Assembly: GCA_033064195.1 (NCBI GenBank)
Contig: JARBJD010000125.1
Location: 62,001 to 126,000 of the forward strand
Reading direction: 5' to 3'
DNA: 64,000 bases
From: Blattamonas nauphoetae
Lineage: Eukaryota; Preaxostyla; Oxymonadida
Shown one piece after another: positions 21,692-34,600 of this stretch. Numbering within the stretch: the first letter of the stretch is position 1; every line of letters starts with the position of its first letter. The position numbers and the translations under genes are program-made. The notes under the pieces were generated by a model. That model worked only from the letters and a program-made list of their open reading frames with translations. It was not told the DNA's origin and did not search any database.

Positions 21692-22676
21692 TTTATGTTA
21701 TCTTCACGGCCTATTGGTATTAATTTTCATTTCTGAATAATTTGTTTTCATTTCTGAATTCTTCTTCATCAATTCAGAACAAGTTTTGCTGTGAGGAGAT
21801 GAAATGATCTGTTGAATCACGATTGCATGCAGGTTGAGGTGATCGAGGTGTTGAGAAGTCTAATACAGTCCAATTCATGGTGGATCTCCGTTGTTCTTTT
21901 GGACTTGATTTCCCTCCCTAACTCGCCAGAGAACGTCATGATGAGTGCCGATTGGCCCAGACCCAGGATGTCACCTCAATCTGTTGATATGCCATGGTTT
22001 GGTGTCGGATGGAGCTTGCGACATCCAAAGATTGGACTGTTGATCGTGGAATCTCCAGTTTCCGTGTTTTTCAGCGATACTCATTCCACTCCGATAGTGG
22101 GACAGCGCAGCTCCGTGTTGCGATTTTTCCATTTCAGTGAAGTTTGAAGAAGTGAAAGAAGGCCAAAACTGAAGTGACGTGATCTTTCGACAGACACAAA
22201 CTTTTGAAGAGTCTGCGAATGTTGGGGTGTTTGTTCATGTTTTGATGCATGCTTCGTAAACCGTAGTTATCACCTCACTTTTTAGAAAAAACGGTCGACA
22301 ACACGTATGAATGCTGTTGGTGACGTGGGAACGTGGGACTCCTCTCAGTTCGTCACAATGGGGGGTGACGAAACTTTGTGACCATGACTGACAGTTTGCG
22401 GTTGATAGTGTCGGTTCATATCTGTCATTCCCGAAGTTTCACCTTCCCGCCCCTCTTTTCGTGATTGTGAAGTGATTGAAGGAGGTTATTAACTCCAATT
22501 CAAGAAGCTCAATTGATCTGACCCTTAGGAGAAAAGGAACATGATTCATCAAATCATTGTGTTGAGGCAAAGGTGGTCTGAATTTAACCAGTTGATCTTC
22601 AAAAGAAAGTGCTGATGGATAGAACAACAATTCTCACCGACTTCTCATGTTTTCAATATTCAGTTTACAGAAATAA
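21692..22676. other. Spacer upstream of the first intact gene
   Basis: About 1 kb with no convincing gene. The ORF at 21812-22147 lacks motifs or splice structure. This stretch marks the change from transposon-rich to gene-dense DNA. The promoter of the beta-helix gene must lie in its right end, but I see no recognisable element. Confidence 0.45.
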
Positions 22677-25600
22677 GTGTTGATGGTAATGATCACACAT
22701 GTCCTCATCCTTCCCGCGAAATTGATGCTTCTTCTCATCCATTTGTTTTTTACCCCAGTTTATTGTAATTTCTTCACAGAGAATTCCATCAGATACCGCG
22801 CTGTCTCCCCTTACGGATTCGATGAACCACGTTGTCTCACCGACGTTGAATCTCCTTGCTTTTCACTATCATACGCCTTAAGCACCACTTCTCAAACTGA
22901 TCTCGATGTATCTGTTGATGTAGGGACTTATGACAACTTTGATTGCCTAACTGTGTCACAATTGAAATCTCTCGTCCTCCGCTGTGACAGTAGCGTCGGT
23001 GCCCTGATCAAAACACAAAATCAATGCCTCAACCTCATATTTTCTTTCAAATCAATTACTAGGTATGGCTATATCCACTTTTTACACTATCAGCCTCATC
23101 ATCAGAGATCTCCACTTTCAGGCGGATCATGCACAAGTTTTTGATATAATTGATTGTGATACCGTTGAAATCGTTGGATTACAGTACAATTTATGCCAAG
23201 AAGGTACAAACAACCCTTCTTCAATCGTATCAATCACAAATTGCCAATCGTTCACATCAGATTATCGACAGACGGAAGATTTTGGAAAATTAGTATGCTT
23301 TTCTGGGATATTACGTCACCAATATTCCATTAGACGGTACTCAGTTCCGTGATATTCTTTTCAATCAGTGACTGCCATGAGGTAACTATCAAAGGGGATT
23401 CGAAATCTTATATCTCATATACAGCTCAATTTCTCGAAACTATGAACTCGAAAGACATCACAATCAGCGAATTGACGTTTCAAAACGCATTTGGCAATAT
23501 GATTTCGATTGAAAGCGCAACAAATGTTGATCTCACGAATATCACCTTCTCGGGTCCATCGGATGGTTCCGAGATCTTCTACAAGGCCGATCAATCTGAT
23601 GCTATTGTTTTTATCCGTGATGTTCTCTCTCATGTGTCTATCACCAATTGTGTTGTTAAATCAACCAAATTTGTCGCAATCGAATGCTCAGACATCGACC
23701 ACATGGACTTCCACAACTCAAACTTCACCAAGCTCCTTGTGAACCTTCACACCGTCCCCACTGCCCATTCTGACGCTCGACTCTTGAAGAAGGAGCGTTT
23801 TGGAGGGTATGGCTTCTGTGTGACTGCCAGGGACGTCAGAAGCCTTCAACTTGCTCATTGCACCTTTACTGCCTCTGGCTATCATCACGACAAATATTAC
23901 GAGATTGGTGGCGGGGATGTCCCTCGACTTCCCTCAGCTGCGAAGGAGGACGTCGTCTCTCTCGTTTTTGTGCAAAATGCGGACTCCTTTGTGATCACCG
24001 ATGAGTGCTTCTTTGACGATCTCTGTTTTGTTCCTTCCAGCCGGAGCACGTCGTTCATCTCCACTGCAATCCAAGTCCCTTCCCATCCCAATCTGCGACA
24101 CACCACCCGCCGACGATCAGGAACAATGATCTTCACAGAGAATGTCAAAGCCATCACACTCGACGACATTCTTGTTTCGAAAGTGAATGGGTCAGTCGTC
24201 GCCTTAATCGGAGCGGAGACCTTCGAAATGAACCGCGCTTACATCAACCGCATCATCCCTTCCACCGCCTCCTTCGCTCAGTCCCCCATCTTCTGCGAGC
24301 AACAAGACACGACCAAACCCCCAACCAAAATCGGAATCCATCACTCGAGCGTCTCCGAGAGTGGCCTGAACAACCTCATCCACTCGTCGATGACATTGAA
24401 CCCTCGCTTCTCCCCTTCATACGCCGAGCTCGACCTCCTTCCGCGCGAGAACGATGTTGGCGGAGGAGTCCTCCACGCCCTCCGAGCAGACGTGACCATC
24501 ACCAACTTCTCTGCACACGACGTGAGGACAGCCGGGAATGGTGGGGTGTTCTGGGTGAGTGGTGGTTCGTCTCTCACCATCGACGATTCCGAGATCGTCT
24601 CTGCCTTTGCCGTACAGAACGGTGGAAGCATTTTCTGCGATGTCCCAACATTCTCTTTCACCGATTCGAATGTCTCTGACTGCCAAGCCTCAATCGGCGC
24701 TGTCGTGTTTGGAACAAACAAGCTCTCTTCTGTCGTCATCACAGACAACAACTTCTCTGTCTGCATGTCCAGCTCCGGTGCTCTCCTCTCAGCTCATCTC
24801 TCAGACGCAGCAGGGACGAATAACGACGCCTTCGAGTTCTCGCGGAACACGGTCATCGGCAGCCAGGGAATCTACAGCCAGGGAGTTGAGCTCACTGTCC
24901 ATTCTCTGCCTCGCCTCTTCTCTTTCGACTCCAACTCTGTCTCCCTCGCATCTGCCGAAGCTGGGGGAATCCTCCTCGACGTCACAGTCAACCTCGATGC
25001 GAGTGGGAATCACCCAACGTTCTCCATCAAGAATACGACCATCAAAGAGATCGACGTTGGGCTCGGCGGTGCACTCAACCTCGTCACACGCCATCTTGCT
25101 CAGACAACGTGGCAACAGCAAACAAACGCCGACCCAATCTTCGTCATCGACACACTCTCAATCGAAGACAGCGCGATCCTCGAGTTGTACCACAACAGGA
25201 AACTGAACGGACTGGTCGCCCTTTCTGCTGAAAACGCACCCGATTCCTTCCAACACGCGACAATCACCAACTCCAACTTTGTCCAGAATTTGGCCACCGC
25301 CATCTCTGCTTCCAACGGCGTGGGAGTAACTGTCTCCAAGTCTAGGTTCCACAACAACACGGTTCGACAAGACATAATCACTTTTGTAAACCACTTCAAG
25401 TGTTCCGCTTCTCGGCTGTCTGTCAAGGACGACAACACAATTGTCGACCCGTCACCGTATCCACACATGATCTGCGAGGAGGAGTGCTCCAAACTCCTCA
25501 AGGACGAGAACACCTGCCCAGTCTGGTCAGTCTCACTTCCACGCATCCCAACACCCATCGTGGCCTACCCAATCATCCCTCAGATCATCGTCCAAGTCGA

Positions 25601-26051
25601 CAAGTTCACTCCTGTCTCGCCTGCACTCTTCGTCTCATCCTCCACAAACTCTGTCCCACACAAACTCCATCCACTCAGCAACGATAACCCAACAACAGCC
25701 GTCTCTCAGTACATCTCTCTCCACTCCTCCTTCAAAAACGACTCATCCACCGTCCTCGCCACTGTTCAGAACTTCACTCTCATCGGATTCCCAAAAAGAG
25801 CACCCGACTTTGTGTTCGTCCGAGTGTCGCCTGATGGGAACTGGTGGTCGGAAGAGTTCCCCGTCGTCCTGAAAGTCAAAAAGTCGTCGCTTGGGTTCAT
25901 TTTGGCGATATCGATCCCAGTTTCTGTCACGCTCCTTTCTGTTGTGGGATTGGTGATCGTGCTGCTGTGCGTGAGGAGGTCGCGGAAGAAGAAGGACGAG
26001 CTCGACGAGAGGAAACCACTCCTCGTTGCGACGAACGAGAGTGACGAGTAG
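22677..26051 (+). CDS. Secreted beta-helix (pectin-lyase-fold) type I membrane protein
   Basis: I read three exons: 22677-23062, 23094-23292 and 23334-26051, with introns of 31 and 41 nt. The exon sum is 1100 codons plus stop. The N-terminus is a signal peptide (a later Met at 22725 gives MLLLIHLFFTPVYC). After it comes the Cys pair motif C..DVESPCFSL, which also starts modules in the giant protein at 53.8 kb. The long middle has serial short Asn/Ser-rich beta strands with N..F and GGV/GGSIF/GGIL turns typical of right-handed beta-helix proteins. Near the C-terminus is one membrane span (SIPVSVTLLSVVGLVIVLLC), then a short basic/acidic tail (RRSRKKKDELDER..). There is no kinase-like domain. 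It is probably a surface protein; the ligand is unknown. Confidence 0.85.
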
Positions 26052-26143
26052 CACTTCATCTGTGTATTATTTCCTGCTTTTCTCTGCTCTTTCTCCAAAC
26101 ATCCATCAATCTTCATTCGTGAAGTGATTCAGAAAAAAGAGAG

Positions 26144-29100
26144 TCAGCCAGTGATGGCCTGAACTAAGACATAAACACCAACACACACAACTGTCGTCAG
26201 CACCATTCCCTTCTGTGCCATGATCCGGAGAGTTGGATTCCACTTCTTGAGCCATTTGAGAGGGCGGATTGTGGATCGGTCGTCTTCGGTGTGCTCAATC
26301 CTGGTTTGTGGAGGTGGTGTGGACACTTCATCTCGCCCACCCGGTTGCTGAGGTGTCTTCTGGTCAGTCTCAGGATTGTCGAACGAGATGTGGAATGGCG
26401 AGACGTGTATGGTGAGTCGAGAGAGAAAATGAAGACCAAAAATAAAGGGAGCAAAGACGATCTGGTTGACATAAACAAGAGACGCAATTTCTGAGAGATG
26501 GACACATTGAACAACGAAACAACGCAAACCATATTCTTCCGCAGGTGCTCGCCAATCTGGAACCCGAATCCCGATTCCGCCGAGGATGCTGAGCTTGTGG
26601 AGTGCCCAATCAACATTCTCGACGAATGTGGAGGTCGACTGGCGAGGATACGTTCGAATCCATTCGTAGATCCGTTCGGGAAGAATGAACTTTGCGACAA
26701 CGCGACGTGTTTTGAGGAAGGAGGTGTTGAGGAAGACAGCAAAACGGTGGATGTAGTTGAGAAAGGGAGGAAGGGCAGTGAGACTGACTCCTTCCACGAC
26801 ATTTGGGACTAGGTCGGTCATCTGAGCGAGAGAGGAGAAAAAGATGATGGGGATGAGTGAAATACAGGGAAAGATAAACAAAACCAAAAAAGGAGACTCG
26901 GTGCATACATTGTACGTCATGGCAAGCCGTTTCCGAACTTCGTCCAGACACGAGTGGGTGAGTGCTTCCTTCTTCAACACAACGTGCATCAGCAGCGACA
27001 CTGTCTGCACGTTGATTGGATCGCCGAGTGGCTGATACGACGGAATGAGGGTGAGGATTTGGAGGAGGAGGGAGTCGGGGATGGTGAACCCGCAGAACAG
27101 GGAAGATGAGAAGGCACGATACGACGAAGACGGGAGAGAGCCATTTCCGAACAAAAATGAAGAGTTCTGACCTGTCTGTGAGGTCAAGAGACTATTCGTC
27201 GCATTTGGGAGCCCATGCGGGATGGATATCGAACCGCGAGAGGAGACGATCGTGTCTGAAGGGTGAGGATGTACTGGTTGTGACGACCGGAAGAAGTCAG
27301 TCGATTTCGTCGTCTTTGTGACTGGCTCGAAGAGTCCGGAACGAGCAATGCCAGTTTGTCGAGCTGGGATTGCTTCCTGCAAATTGTCCTTGCCAGCGAC
27401 GTTCCAGTTCGGTGTCGTGAATGGAATCTGCTGCTGTTTGTCTCGACTGCCGAACGAGAACAGTGGAATGTCATTGGACGCCTCTGTCTTCTCTGGTTGT
27501 GGTGTTGGTTGTGTTTCGGGCTTTGTCAGCGGCTCCTTCAGGACGGTGGACGTGTGATGGTAGTGTCTGATCAACGACGACAGAATGAGCTGCCCGTGAA
27601 CATTTGTGGAGTCGTTCATTTTCTTGATCAACTTGTTAAACAAATCTTGCCCCGACATCTTCTGCTCAGTCCTGGCTGGCTTGGACGATGAGGTTGGTCC
27701 AAAATGGGTTGGAAGAAGAAGAGAATTGGTCTGCGCAGCTGCCGACCTGAACTCCTCTCGCACATTCTCCTTCATCTGGCCGATCAGCCATTCGTCCAAC
27801 ACGAGAGGCGACCGATTCGTGAGGAGGTCACCAAACGACGAGGTCACAGCAAATGGAGACGGGGTCGAAGTGAAAGACAGCATCCCGCTGAAGACCCCGA
27901 CTGTGATGGCTTTGGAGTAATACAAGTCGAACTGCCCGACTGTCGCCATGGACGACACAAAACACTCGAAGAGCGTGCGGAGTTGGACGAAGAAGTGAGA
28001 GAAGTAGAACTCCCACGAGCTGTATCCGGCAGTCGGGAAACGTTGAGGAGAAAGTGGTGTGGGGGGTGTGGTGGACGGGATGGAAGAAACGAGAGGGAGG
28101 ACAGGATGCGGTTGAGGGGTGGAGAGTGGCTGGCTGAGGGAAGAAAGAAGAGTGGGAGATTCCGTAGGATTTGTGATGGTCGCTAGTTTTGGTGTTGATT
28201 TTGGGGTTCTTAACCCTTTTTTGTCCTGCGGTGAAGGGAGTGGAATCGGATGGAGTGATTCGTCAAGAATCTGATACATCTGTGGTGTATGAAGTATGCA
28301 AAGGAACAAATCACAAAGAACACTGAATTTGTTTTCTTTGGCTTCCATTTCATCGTTTGATAAGACTGTGAGACTTGCGGGGTGTGTCTCTGCAATGGTG
28401 GAGAGGATTCGGGAATTCTCTGATGAGCAAAAAGGAAGAGAGAGGGGGGAAATGTTTGTTTGAAGAAATTTGCTCATATTGTTGATAGATTTTACTTTGC
28501 CGAGTGTTTTATTCAACATCAGAGGAAGGTCGGCTCTGTGAAATCTGAACAGTGTTGCTTGAAGGAAAATGAAGATTGCATCGAGGAAAATCGTGAAAAA
28601 TGGAGTGGTAAAGCCAGTTGGTTGTTGAATATCGTTGTTCGATCCGCAAAAACTGGGATCTGACACAATATGATTGAGGAGCATTTGGAGAACGTATACG
28701 GTGAGTGAACTGGGAAGATCTGGTATCATTGCTTTAGAAGATGGAAGGGCAAAGAAAAACAAGACGAGGAAGGTGAATAGGAGTGCATTGTTCTGAGAAA
28801 ATGTGTACGTTGTTGTCTGGTTCGTTGATTGAGAAAACCCCGGGAGCGACGGAGGCAATCTCTGTGATATTGTGGGCTTGAAGGTCTCTGAGACGGAAAA
28901 ATGCGCTTTCTTAGACGACGAAACATGAGACAGAAGTGGAGTGAAGAGATATGGTGGAACGAATGCAGCAAGTGGATTCTGAGAGAAGAGACTATCTGTG
29001 TGCGAGATGAAATAGCGAAGGTAGGCATCAAAAAGAATGAAAAATGGGGAATGTGTTGCATCCAAGTAGCAACTTCCAGAGAGAGGGATGATGTTTCTGT

Positions 29101-29897
29101 TTTTGAGAGTGGTGTTGATAAATTCCTGAGTAACAAATTCTGCTCGCCGAATATATTCCACATCAGCAGTATTGCTGTGACATCGTTCAGATAGTGCTGA
29201 GAGAAACGATGCAAGATAATAGGCAAGCGGAGGGAGTTGGATCGATTGTGATTGAGATATTTCTAGTGATTCTATTCCTTGATGTGGCGAAACAGTTGGT
29301 GAACTATGTGGAATTGTTCGATTTGAAGCGATTGGAACCTTTGATGTTGGAGTATTTGTTGAATATAGTGATTGGAATGATTGAGGACAAAGCTGGTGAA
29401 TGAGTGATTCAAAGTCGATATTTCTCTAAAAGAGCATTTCATTGCATAAAAATCAACATGTAGAATATGATAAGGGAATATATACTGTCAGATGTCCGAC
29501 TCTAAATGAGAATTGGAGAGATGGAACATTGTTGAGCTTCACAAGGGTTCGAAAAAAGTTTCCATGTGGAGAAAGGAACCGAACAATCTTTTCTCTCTGA
29601 ACTGTTGCAGAAGCGATCGATGCAAAGTCGATATATGGTCTTTTGAAGAAGAAAACGTAGTTTTAGTTGTACGTGAGGAGAAGAGAGATAAACAAAAGAT
29701 GATCAAAATTTGTCTTGGAATGGAATTTAAACACACCTTGTATACTGATTAGTATTGAGAAGATGATCTATGATTTCTGTAAGATGATTTCTCAGGAGTG
29801 ATACCTCAGCATCGAGTGAGTGTTGAAATGTCTTATTTTGTAGTGATATTTGATTTGAAAAGAGTGTTTCAAGATCATCAATGATATCACGAGTCAT
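26144..29897 (-). CDS. Unrecognised ~1170-aa protein with hydrophobic segments and a C-terminal membrane anchor
   Basis: Exons are 29897-29737, 29639-29486, 29425-26909 and 26821-26144. The introns are 97, 60 and 87 nt; the last (26908-26822) is stopless and a multiple of three. The spliced length is 1169 aa. The start MTRDIIDDLETLF opens a helical N-terminus. A hydrophobic stretch follows (NALLFTFLVLFFFALPSSKA). The middle is Pro/Ser/Thr-rich with a few FG-like dipeptides (SFLFGNG, LFSFGSRD). The C-terminal third is helical, ends ...GMVLTTVVCVGVYVLVQAIT, and looks like a tail anchor. FG dipeptides plus membrane segments made me consider a nuclear-pore membrane protein such as Ndc1, but no diagnostic motif is visible. 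It converges with the beta-helix gene, 92 bp apart. Confidence 0.75.
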
Positions 29898-30190
29898 TGA
29901 AGACCTTGAGGGCGTGAGATTAGTTTGAGACTACTATTGATGAGGGCAGATCAGAGCAATGTCATGAGTGGGTCGACGTATTATTCCCTCTGTTTGTGCT
30001 TCTCTCTATTACGTTTTTCCAGGCGACCTCTCGGATTTAGTTCTCGCAGAGTTTGCTTTTTCCGCCACATATCATATCTTCTTGTTCTTTGTTTTTTTTA
30101 TTCGCTATTCCCTCATGTCTTCTTCTCTATCCACGAATATCCTCGGAATTTACTCATCTTAATCCATATTTTTTTCACCCACCGTTTTTA

Positions 30191-31555
30191 GAATCTTTGA
30201 GAGGTGTGATCTCAAGACTCTCGCCACTCTCCGCATTACAAACAGCAAATTCGCTGAAATACTCAAAAATGACCAGTATTTCTCCTTTCTTTAGGCATTA
30301 TCTCCATAGGTACTGGAGACAAGCATGTATCACATCCGTAGAACAGGAGCAAATTGAACTCCTTCCAAATCGAGAGAAATATGTGAGACCATCACTCTTC
30401 GATCCCCAAAACCCACTCGTTTGTGATTTTCTCCAACCTCATCTTGTTTTAGCATTATCGCCACATGAATGTTTTTGGAATGAGTAATCGAGGATTCCTC
30501 AACACGATTAAGTCTCTCTCCTTTTTCTGAACCATTTTTAGAGTCTATAAGGAAGTGAATCAAGAGGAACCAGGGGACTCGACCCTCGATGATCGAGTTA
30601 GAAGTTATAAAAGGAAGAAATTCTGCCGCTTTTATCTTATGATGGCGCTAGGCATTTTAGTCTGGAGTGCACTGACTTTTTCACTCGTTGTGATGGCCTT
30701 TGCGTCAGAAGCCTCCAGCAAAGGAGAGAGAAAGACAATTCTCGATTATTGGACAACGTCTGGCATCATACTCGCCGTCCTCTACGTTGGCGTGGTCACA
30801 GTCTTCTGTTTCCTGGAAAGAAGTGGATGGTTCGCATTTCTCTACATTGGTGTTGTTGTTTTTGTCCTTCCCGGTCTCTGGTTTGATCGAATCTTTACAT
30901 CTTCACATTGGTTCGGTGTCATCCCAATCTCGTTACTTTTTCTTGCTTTTACCGTGGTGATCTGTTGGCAATGCTGCGACCATGATATTGGACGAATCAC
31001 TGCGTACTGTTGGCTCCCTCTGATCTACCTCTGCTATCTTGCATCGTTTCTTTTGAGCACTTTGAAACTTGACAGTATCCCCTTCTTTCCCATTCAGTCA
31101 TTTCTTTCCCCCACTTCCCCATCTCATTCTCTCCACCCATAGATGTCATATCTCTTCCATGGTCGATAGTAATGATCCCCGCCCTCTTTGCCGTCCCGTT
31201 CACATCCTACGTCCTCCACAAGACCGAACTCGACGAAGATGTCTTCGATGTGTACTCCTCCACAAAGCAATGCTGCATCTGGTTTTGGCTGGCAATTGTT
31301 GTGTGGACGCAGATGATCCTTATCCTTCTTCGGAGCGACAAAGTGTTCAAGTTCCACTATCACTTCTGCTTCATCCCAATCTACCTTGCCGCGGTTGCTG
31401 TGGGCATCTACTTCCTCGTCAAGTCGAAGGAGGAGTACAGCGATCGATCGTGGGCTGTCCGCGACCGTCGGAATACACTCCAAACTCAGCTCAAACAACA
31501 ACAGAAAGAACGAAAGGCTGCACGACTTGATCAGCTCTTGTCCGAACTTGCATGA
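30191..31555 (+). CDS. F-box-like/TMEM185-like multi-pass membrane protein
   Basis: Exons run from about 30191 to 30483, 30542-31074 and 31143-31555 (introns 58 and 68 nt). The 5' end is not resolved and may include another exon near 29.95-30.1 kb. The N-terminal part resembles an F-box (VISRLSPLSALQTANSLKYS, then FFRHYLHRYWRQ and CFWNEVYKEV). Eight hydrophobic spans follow. The late segments LKLDNVISLPWSIVMIPALF and LLRSDKVFKFHYHFCFIPIY follow the repeated 'LRLD.I..W.W..V..P.W' pattern of the TMEM185/Tmemb_185A family, so I place the membrane part there. The tail is a basic coiled coil (QLKQQQKERKAARLDQLL). The F-box call is weaker than the membrane-family call. Confidence 0.65.
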
Positions 31556-31676
31556 TATGGCTGTGTCTCGTGTTTACATCACTCTTCATTCTCTTCTTTT
31601 GTCACACGTCGCATTCTTAGTTTGATTCGAAATTTGACCAAACAGCCTCAATCAAAGAAAGACGTGAAATGAGAAA

Positions 31677-34600
31677 TTAAAACAGGTTTGTGTCTTCGAA
31701 GCCGAGAGCAAACTGATCAAAGCTCAGACTGTCGAAGAAGTCGGTGACTTCCATCGTGCTGGCATCGAAGTGTGGGTCATCGCCCCAAAAGAGAGTCTCG
31801 TTCGGATCATTCGTCGCATCGAGATGTGGAGAAGGAGCGAATGGGATGAACGGGGATTCAGGTCTTTGTGTGATGGGTGGCAGTGATGAAACTTGCTTTT
31901 GGGGAGTTGTGAACACTCCTGAAGCAAACGAGCTTGTGGGTTGTTGAAGTTGCGGTGGGAGGGCAGGCGTGACGTGAGGAAGAGCAGGGAGAGGGAATGC
32001 CATCCCCGGCAGAGTGGTCGGCCTGACCTGGTTCAACCTGAGTGCGGACGGCGCAGGAACTCGATTCAGCGGGAGTGTGTTGAAAAGTGTGCTGGTTGGT
32101 GTTTTGGCGGTATTCATGCCGATTGTCGAGAATCCCAAGACGGACGTGGGCGACGTGGCGAATGTTGATCCAGTCGGAGTGAGTGCGACTCTCTGCGAGT
32201 CCCTGGCGTGCAGATATTGGACGAGAGGGTCATTCACAGTTCCGCCTCGCTGAGCCCCCGAAATCTGCGAAGGGCTGTCAACTGGCTCTTGCTGTGTGTA
32301 CGGACCGGATGGTGTGTAGATGAAGTGTCTGGATTGAGATGAGGAGAGAAGAGACGAGCCGAGAACGGACGATGGAGTGAAGCCGGCTGCGTTGAGAGGT
32401 GTTCGAAGCGGGAGATGGTCCCTGTTGATTGGACTGGCCTCGAACTCCGACTTCTCCTCTCGTTCCAGTTCCAGCAGCTCAGCATCGATCTTGCTTGTGT
32501 CCTGTCTCGTTAGATTGAGTGTCCGTCGAGTCGACCGAAGATGTTCCATCCGCTGCCGGCGACTGGCCGCGTTGGCCCCCTCTTCGCCTCTCGTCTGTTG
32601 CGAGCTGTTCTGGCGAGACATTCGCGATGATTGGACGACTGTCGCCTTTTCTCTTTTCTGTTTTGCGATCGGGTTGGGAGGAACAGGCGGTTGCCAGCTC
32701 GACATGTTCATGTCCTGTTTCGACAGATCGAGCTGGACGTCGTCCGGATCGGGGCAGTTCAGGAAGATGCCTGGGTTGACGAGCGTGAGGCTGGTCTGAC
32801 GGTTCTCCAACTTGGGAGCGATTGAGAAGGGAGACTGCGACCAAAAGACGTCAAATTGGTTCGTCGCTGATAGAGATTCCAGTTGGTTGGCGAGGGCTGA
32901 GTGTGGTGTGATTGCGTGGAGGAGTTGCGACATGAACGTGCCGTTATGTGCTTCCGTGATGTGTTCTTTGCGGTGAGTGTTGAGTTCGATCAGTTTAGAT
33001 TCGATGAGCGACAAATTTGAAGAGAATGTGAACGAAGGCTCATTGAAATATCGAACAACCGTCACAAACGATGTGAAAGACGCGAAGAGGGACAACACAA
33101 ACGGGACATCAGACTCTGCCCAGCGCGAGAGAGACTCCTCTTTGAGAGTGTCTGACTTCACATCGGATTCTCCTCCCTTCTTCGTCGATGCCTCACTCTC
33201 CAACAGACATTCAAAGCCTTCCAACACGATTCGAACGATCTGCTCCCAAAACAGCATCGACTGGATCGGCATCAGACCCTCGCCTCGAGCGACCCCGACG
33301 ACCAAATCAGCGACGACAGCCAGCGCAGCGAGCCCCTCCTTCACGTCCCCTTCGGACATCCGCAAGAGGGACAGGAGGAGGTTGTAGTTCATGATGAGAC
33401 GGGTGTGGAAGTGCTTCTGGACAATCTCGTTCTTCACAGCAGGAACGAACGAGAGGGGAACAGGATGTTGTTCCGCCCTTCTCACTTTCAGCGAAGATTT
33501 GAACGAGTTCAGGATAGTGAGAGCGTCCTGTGGTGTTTCAGAAGTCTTGATCAGCTGTTCAAACTGGATCAGTTCAGGTGGGTTCGAGTCAACCTTGCTG
33601 ATCTGCGATTGATTCGGGAGGATGGACGACATCAGCAGGAACGAGTCTGCAGCGGGGTGGTTCGGAGTCAGCGCGTCGAGGGGCGTCCGACTGAACGGAG
33701 ACAACGTTGTGGACACTGTCGGGATCATCACCGACGAGGCGATGAACGGACGCAGCTGATCGTCGCCTTTCTCTTCGCTGTCCGAGTCTTGCACGTCTTT
33801 TGGGCTTCCGATGTGGTTTTCCAGAAAACACCGTCGGAGAGAACGAAGGGACTGACGGAGGACATCTTTCGCAGCGCTGTCTGTTGAGACAAGGGACGAT
33901 AATTGCTTCCATGAAATATGATTGATATTTTCGTTGTGTGTCGTGGAGAGTGATGAAAGCGTGACAAATGTTTGAAAACCTTGGGCTAAAGAGTAAATAG
34001 TTGCGAGAAAGGACGAATCTATCGAAGAACTATCCGTAATTCGATGTAGAGAGAGCTGTGCCTCTGTATGTGATGTATTTGGCAGAAGAAGCGTTTGAAC
34101 ATCAAAACAGAGTTGAATATATTGTAATAAATGCGCAAAAGAGTAGGCTGTTTGAGGCTCTTTCATTTGAGCAATTTGAGGAGAAAGAAGAGAGGAAGAT
34201 GGTGGATCCAATTGTTTTGGGGAAGATACAGACTGTTGTACGACTGTCATCGGGATTGTCTGGGAAGGATGAACAGACGTGGATGGTGCAATGTTTGGCG
34301 TGGATACATTTTGATGAGTCTGTCCGACAGGCTTGTTTTCGATGAGAAATGGAGAGATGAGTTCAGAGCTTAGGGAAGGACCTTGAGGTGGCAAAGTCGA
34401 AGGAATTAGCGGGAGAAACTGTGAAACAAAGGAGGACGCCATTGATGCCTGTATTTGGTGGCGAATGGTGGAAGCAAGAAGTGTGTTAGTTGTTGTGTAT
34501 GGATTATTACGCGTAACGAGGAGAAGGAACAAAAACAAGCTTCGAAGAAATTCAAGAACACAATAACCTTGCAGATAGAATGCCATGTCCTCGTTAATAA

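Noticed and set aside
32000-34400. Plus-strand ORFs opposite the zinc-cluster gene
   Set aside because: They are antisense shadows of the long minus-strand coding exon (Ser/Pro-rich). The minus frame carries the continuous conserved-looking coding sequence and splice joins.
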